Part shown: positions 58,296-64,000 of the stretch, in pieces
Numbering within the stretch: position 1 is the first letter of the stretch
Layout: every line of letters starts with the position of its first letter
Source of the DNA: Mytilus galloprovincialis
Taxonomy: Eukaryota; Mollusca; Bivalvia; Mytilida; Mytilidae
Reading direction: 5' to 3'
DNA length: 64,000 nucleotides
Assembly: GCF_965363235.1 (NCBI RefSeq)
Contig: NC_134843.1
Location: 1,550,001-1,614,000, forward strand
The notes under the pieces: generated by a model
What the model was told of the DNA's origin: nothing
The model's database searches: none
The model's input: the letters and a program-made list of their open reading frames with translations, nothing else
Translations under genes and position numbers: made by a program

Positions 58296-61200
58296 ATGTC
58301 AGATTCAGATGCATGGAGCGATATCCAAGCTATCAAAAGCAAACAGAGTAGCCTGAGAGCTAAAATGCTCCAGAGACGAAAAGAAAGAGAGGAAATTGCA
58401 GCCGAAATCACCAAGTCTAGCATCTCACCAACAATAAGCAGTGAAGGTGAAACACCATTATCTGTTTCTCATTGAAATTGTCCATTTTGCAACTGAAAAT
58501 TAGCACACAAAATAGCTGACCCATATATTTTTTTTCCATTGTCGTTAATGTTGATCTTATTGCTATTTTTACTGGAGGTCTCATGAATCTGGGTCTGTTC
58601 GCGAGTAATCACCTTCGCGCCCATTCACGTTGGCGCCCATTCACGTTCGCGCCCTTTCACTTTCGCACCCTACACTTTCGCTCTCAAAGTCCGTTCACAC
58701 CCTACACGTTGGAGACCAATTTTTATTGGTATTGTGTTATACAATTTGGAATCGAGTTTGGGTATTAAAGTGCATGAAGTGTATTGCTATTTATCAATAT
58801 TTTTTTCATTGTTTCTACATATAGTGAGGTTCTGATAACGTTTTTTTGACGTGTTGAATAAATCTTTATGTATTGCTCTACATAAATATGTTTTGTTCAT
58901 TGTTTCTAAGTAAAGTGAAATATTCTGACAATGTTTTTTATGTGTTGATAAAATCTTAATCATATTTTGTTAGTGTATTGCTATAAATATTTTTTTTTGT
59001 AAAAGAGATCAAATTTAGGAGCCAAGCTATTAAAAACAATTATCTCTCGTGATCTTCAAAGTTTTACTCACTCATACTAAGATAAATACATGCAGTATTT
59101 ACATCAAAGCAAGTTAAATCAACAATCATTATTTTTAAACACTCAATAATATTATCAAATTTAGCTGTTATAAATACCAATTAGCACTAATCATACATAA
59201 TTAACATTTTTAAAATAATTAATCATCAAATTAATAATAAAAAAAAAAATCCATATTATAATTCCTCAAATTTTATTCAAGAAAATAAAATTATTTGGTA
59301 TATATAATTTTTTATACAATCTAATAATTCAACTGAAATTCGAATAAAAATTGGGCACGAACATGTAGGGTGCTAACGGACTTCGAATTCTGTCTCTTTA
59401 CAAATTGAAAAGTTGCTAAATTTTTTGTTTCCGTTCTCTTAAATAAAGTTTGCTTCAACCAAATGTTATGAAACTTATACACAATACTTATTACCACAAA
59501 ACTCAGATCATGAGGAAATTTGGGTAGCATCACTTATAAAACTGTTCTTCAGTTTTGTCCCTTTATAACTTTATATGATATTCAAGCAATCAGTGTCCCA
59601 TGGACAAAATATTCCCCATTTATTTAATCTTGTATATGTATTTTGATATCATTCCTGTTGTGGAATTTACACCAATACATTTTTTATACGACCACAAAAA
59701 TTGAAAATTTTTTGGTCGTATATTGGTATCACGTTGGCGTTGTCGCTGTCGTCCAGATACTTTTAGTTTTCGCACTCTAACTTTAGTAAAAGTGAATAGA
59801 AATCTATGAAATTTTAACACAAGGTTTATGACCACAAAAGGAAGGTTGGGATTGATTTTGGGAGTTTTGGTCCCAATATTTTAGGAATTAGGGGCCAAAA
59901 AGGGCCCAAATAAGCATTTTCTTGGTTTTCGCACAATAACTTTAGTATAAGTAAATAGAAATCTATGAAATTTAAACACAAGGTTTATGACCAAAAAAGG
60001 AAGGTTGGGTTTGATTTTGGGAGTTTTGGTCCCAACAGTTTAGGAATAAGGGGCCCAAAGGGTCCAAAATTGAACTTTGTTTGATTTCATCAAAAATTGA
60101 ATAATTGGGGTTCTTTGATATGCCGAATCTAACTGTGTATGTAGATTCTTAATTTTTGGTCCCATTTTCAAATTGGTCTACATTAAGGTCCAAAGGGTCC
60201 AAAATTAAACTTAGTTTGATTTTAACAAAAATTTAATCCTTGGGGTTCTTTGATATGCTAAATCTAAAAATGTACTTAGATTTTTTATTATTAGCCCAGT
60301 TTTCAAGTTGGTCCAAATCGGGGTCCAAAATTAAACTTTGTTTGATTTCATCAAAAATTGAATAATTGGGGTTCTTTGATATGCCAAATCTAACTGTGTA
60401 TGTAGATTCTTAATTTTTGTTCCCGTTTTCAAATTGGTCTACATTAAAGTCCAAAGGGTCCAAAAGTTTGATTTTAACAAAAATTGAATTCTTGGGCTTT
60501 TTTGATATGCTAAATCTAAACATGTACTTAGATTTTTTATTATGGGCCCAGTTTTCAAGTTGGTTCAAATCAGGATCCAAAATTATTATATTAAGTATTG
60601 TGCAATAGCAAGAAATTTTCAATTGCACAGTATTCAGCAATAGCAAGAAATCTTCAATTGCACAGTATTGTGCAATAGCAAGAAATTTTCAATTGCACAG
60701 TATTGTGCAATAGCAAGAAATCTTCAATTGCACAGTATTGTGCAATAGAAAATATTTTTAATAGCACAGTATTGCGCAATAGCAAGAAATATCTAATTGC
60801 ACAATATTGTGCAATAGCAAGAAATTTTCAATTGGAGTTATCTTTCTTTGTCCAGAATAGTAGTTGAATCAACTTAAATCATTGTTTTATACTTTATACA
60901 ATGCATATTCACTTTTACTACCGACTGATAAATTAAAACAATCTTTACCATTCAGTGACAACAAGCACTTTATTTTATATTTTAATATTTTATGATGTAT
61001 TTAAATGAGTAGTTATTGTTGCAAACTCCATTAGAAATTTGAATTGAGATCAGTTTTGGAAAAAGGTAAAAGGGGATGTGAAAAAAAAATGGGGGGGGGG
61101 GGGTTAAATTTTTCTCATTTCAGATTTCATAAATAAAAAGAAAATTTCTTCAAACAATTTTTTGAGAGGATTAATATTCAACAGCATAGTGAATAACTCA

Positions 61201-64000
61201 AAGGCAAAAAAAATATTTTAAGTTCATTCATTCTGTGTCAGAAACCTATGCTGTGTCAACTATTTAATCACAATCCAAATTTAGAGCTGAATCCAGCTTG
61301 AATGTTGTGTCCATACTTGCCCCAACCGTTCAGGGTTCAACCTCTGCGGTCGTATAAAGCTGCACCCTGCGGAGCATCTGGTTTGAATTTGAATTTAAAT
61401 AAAAATTTTGTACAAGAACTTTTAAATAAATTTTGCCTCAAATCATGAACTTTATTTTTCAGATACAAAGAGCCAATCAGAATCAGCCAGTCCTGTTAAA
61501 GCAATACCATCTACTTCTTCCAGTCCAGTAAAGTCCACACCGGCTGCTGAACCTACAAAGATAGACCCTGTTCTAGAGAAGAAAGTCATGTTGGCCCTCT
61601 GTGACATAGATCTAGACATACCCTGTAGTTCTAATGTTATAGCAGAACATTCATCTAAAATACTCAAACAGACTGTTAAACTTGATGTTGTGGAAGAATT
61701 ACTGAAGAAATTTGCAGGACAACAGCTGATAAAGTAGGTGAAATAAATATGAACATGATGAAAGAAATATACATGTATAAGATATGAGTTATATGCCAAT
61801 ACTAGTACTATAGCAATGCAGCGACACCAAAATAAAAATTTGTTTATCTCTGCAGTTAATTAATGTAGATTTCCAAAACCAGGAGAAAATAAAATCCATA
61901 TGCTTTAATGGTACATTTCAATATGTCACCATGGTCATAAGGGATTGAAATGTGTAGACATTTTGTAATCAGAGCAAGACTAGTTGACATGGAGTCAGGA
62001 CAATTTGTTCATGTAGTAAGTGCAGGATGGCATGTTCTCTTGTTGACTATAACCTTATGTCTTAGCCTGTTAAGAATCTATCGCAACCTGTCAGTGTAGT
62101 GCAAGGCAGGGTATTATAATGACAATTTTCACCTCTGAATGTTAAGCAGCGATCAATCCATCAAACCATTATCCAAATAAAATATCCAATTTTAAGGTAT
62201 ATGAATACACCTTATCGCTAATTGTCTGCCATTACTGGACATCACACAGGTTCCTGTAAAATGGTGGCATCATAATACAAAATATTTGATGCCACAATGG
62301 AAAAGTGAATGTTGTATGATGTAAATAGTTCAAGCGGCACAGATTTTAGGTTCAGGAGGGAATAGGGATACATTGTAAGGTGTAAAGAAATTTAAATATT
62401 TTAATGATGTAATATTTTTCTTTCAGTATAACAGTAAAAGATGACAGTTTAGAAGATGAACAAGGCAAAATTACTGTCAATAGTATGGATATAACTAAGG
62501 TCTGTCTTATTGTATAAATTATGAAAGATAGCAAAATTACATTATTTAAGAACAATATCAAGTTAGGGGAGGAATTTGTAAAAGTGGAAATTCTCTTGTT
62601 TTCAAATCCTAATAAAACTGTCATATTGTAATGTATACGTTAATATTTTCAAATGAAATATTGTTTATTCTATGTTAGGTCTCAATTTACTGTCAATGGC
62701 ATGGCTATATATATAAGGTCTGTCTTAATGTCTCTATAACAAAAGGTAGGCAGAATACATGTAAATGGTAAATTTTTGATTGTGGTTCTTCATGTTGAGG
62801 TGTAATACCACCATTGATTTTCCCCTATAAGTCTTTGCTACATTTGCACTTTTCAAAAAAATGTGTAGAATTTATCTTTGTTTCAAATAAAAAAATACTT
62901 GGCAAGAGTAAAGTTTTAACCTGTCCAGTAGTATAGAAAAAAATTCACATAACATTTCATTGCATATAAGAAAATAACCATCACTGTAAGTTTTGATTGG
63001 ATGATATTTCCATCAATTCCATAAGAGTCATTGACAGTTTACATTTCATGGATATTCAAATGCTTAATTTTAAACATGAGTGTTGCATTAAAATAGGAAT
63101 AGCAGTACTTTATTCTTCAATTCTTTAAATTCGTAATTAGTCAAGGTTTCTTTACATTGAACTGTTTTACTGAAAATTTGAAGCTACTACATATTTCTCA
63201 ATTTCACAGTATTTTTATAATTCTGTTTTATTTTAGTTATCTGCCTTGACAAAAGAAAGCGATGACAAAGTATCTAAGAAACGGAAACATGAAGGGTATG
63301 TATCATGAGACATAATATATATACAACACCACTTAGATCTTTAGGAAAGTCACATTTTATTTAAAGACATAAAAATGTTAAAGTTTCATTAGAGCTGTTT
63401 AAATAGCTGTAAGGTATTGAAATTAGTTTGTTCAAAATATTGTCAATTTACAAAATCCTCTAAAAATCAGAATTTGTATGATTTTCAATGAGACAATCGT
63501 CCACAAAAGACCAAATTTGTTGAGATTTGCAACTGTAATTCAAGGTTTGGCCTTCAACACAGAGCAATATTGGTTGTTCTACTTTTTTGTCTTCAATTTG
63601 GTATTCTGTAGAAAATCTTTATCTCATAACTAGCTTATATAATAGCTTTATCTTAACTGTAAGGTCTATCCAAGGGCAAGCAAAATTACATGAATATTGT
63701 ATGTTCTTTTAATATAATTGATAGATTAATTGTTGCTTTTGTACTTTTAATTTGTTTTGTGATTGATATAATTTGATTTGTTCCAGAGATAGCAGTTCTG
63801 AAGAACCAGGGGTAAAACAATCTAAAGTTAAAGACAACAGCATTGAGGTATGTTGTCTATAACATGTCATAAAAACTATCTCAGTCATCTCTAGCATTGA
63901 GGTATGTTGTATATAACATTTCATAAAAACTGCCTCAGTCATCTCTAGCATTGAGGTATGTTGTCTATAACATTTCATTAAAACTATCTCAGTCATCTCT
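58296..64000 (+). CDS. METTL3: METTL3, catalytic subunit of the m6A mRNA methyltransferase (N-terminal part)
   Basis: Five coding exons before the window ends: 58296-58446, 61463-61733, 62427-62499, 63237-63295 and 63787-63847, phases 1, 2, 0, 2, 0, together 205 residues. ATG in a perfect CCACCATG context. The start MSDSDAWSDIQAIKSK with the following basic helix matches the METTL3 leader helix that contacts WTAP. Exon 2 has DPVLEKKVMLAL and VVEELLKKFAGQQLI, like human DPELEKKLLHHL and VESLLQKFAAQELI; exon 3 ends MDITK and exon 4 starts LSALTKES, aligning with HSKLSAMMG. KKRKHEG in exon 4 is a likely nuclear signal. The CCCH fingers and the DPPW catalytic domain would lie beyond the window. 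Donor of exon 3 (GTCTGT) is weak; the exon 5 donor is tandemly repeated. Confidence 0.94.
58607..58722 (+). repeat. ~16-bp GC-rich tandem repeat in METTL3 intron 1
   Basis: Diverging units TTCGCGCCCATTCACG, TTGGCGCCCATTCACG, TTCGCGCCCTTTCACT, TTCGCACCCTACACT. TTCGCGCC resembles an E2F site. A related inverted piece (GTGCTAACGGACTTCGAA) is near 59370. Confidence 0.65.
59682..61383 (-). mobile_element. GCTCCGCAGGGCGCAGC repeat, complete copy without insertions
   Basis: Read on the minus strand it starts CAGATGCTCCGCAGGGTGCA (61383) and ends with a hairpin ATACGACC / GGTCGTAT and TATAAAAAA (59682-59720). Middle: repeated phrases GATATGCxAAATCTAA and the 33-bp TTGCACAATA array (60590-60835). It serves as the uninterrupted reference for the copy at 38598-45363. 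No coding frame. It fills much of METTL3 intron 1. Confidence 0.75.
61734..63236. other. METTL3 introns 2 and 3
   Basis: Apart from exon 3 (62427-62499) no feature is recognised. A partial echo of exon 3's end (GTCAATGGCATGGCTATATATATAAGGTCTGTC) occurs at about 62692-62725. Confidence 0.5.
63839..64000 (+). repeat. Three 54-bp tandem units that include the METTL3 exon 5 splice donor
   Basis: Units start at 63839, 63893 and 63947. Each begins with AGCATTGAG|GTATGT, the last nine bases of exon 5 and its donor, and ends with CTCAGTCATCTCT. The array reaches the window edge, so more units may follow. Confidence 0.95.

Noticed and set aside
58447-58475. METTL3 read-through past 58446
   Set aside because: A stop follows nine codons later, while splicing at GTGAAA joins exon 2 in phase and gives METTL3-like sequence.
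61452-61799. 115-residue minus-strand frame
   Set aside because: Antisense shadow of METTL3 exon 2.
63709-63996. 95-residue minus-strand frame with repeats
   Set aside because: Antisense of METTL3 exon 5 and the 54-bp tandem units.

Overview
The window looks like nuclear DNA of a marine mussel-type bivalve (Mytilus-like). It is AT-rich, genes have small exons in long introns with GT-AG junctions, and the spaces are packed with short interspersed repeats of kinds I associate with mussel genomes, including hammerhead-ribozyme cassettes, a tRNA-headed SINE and roughly 150-bp tandem units inside a mobile element. The species call is inference from recall, not from a search.

Four host genes can be read. 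(1) 1660-7305 (+): a ubiquitin-like plus ankyrin protein resembling ANKUB1, with an added C-terminal region carrying Y-x-x-W motifs; three coding exons with matching phases. (2) 18557-23110 (-): Scratch (SNAG domain exon plus five-zinc-finger exon), a neural transcriptional repressor. (3) 33548-58046 (-): NUDT21/CFIm25, the UGUA-binding subunit of cleavage factor Im; all seven coding exons can be placed, the last coding only seven residues after a 19-kb intron. (4) 58296 to beyond 64000 (+): METTL3, the m6A RNA methyltransferase, first five coding exons (205 residues). NUDT21 and METTL3 stand head to head with 249 bp between their start codons.

Repeats by region. 1-890: end of an element carrying ~160-bp tandem units. 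1.2-7.3 kb: ANKUB1-like gene, with one hammerhead ribozyme motif just upstream and one in intron 2. 7.4-18.5 kb: gene-free, many repeat fragments and a (GAAT)n block. 18.5-23.1 kb: Scratch, whose intron holds a reverse-transcriptase fragment and a run of repeat copies. 23.1-33.5 kb: intergenic, with a complete SINE and a 23-unit, 73-bp minisatellite. 33.6-52.6 kb: NUDT21 intron 6, which hosts a nest of a CR1/L2-like LINE and a Helentron-like tandem-repeat element inside an older repeat. 57.07-57.72 kb: a fold-back transposon in NUDT21 intron 1. 58.4-61.5 kb: METTL3 intron 1, holding an inverted copy of the older repeat.

The points most worth a second look are the NUDT21/METTL3 shared promoter, the tandemly duplicated METTL3 splice donor, the hammerhead cassettes, the degenerate 2A-like motif in the LINE, the extreme terminal exon of NUDT21, and a dense cluster of GGTCA half-sites in NUDT21 intron 6. 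I found no clear new multi-gene system.
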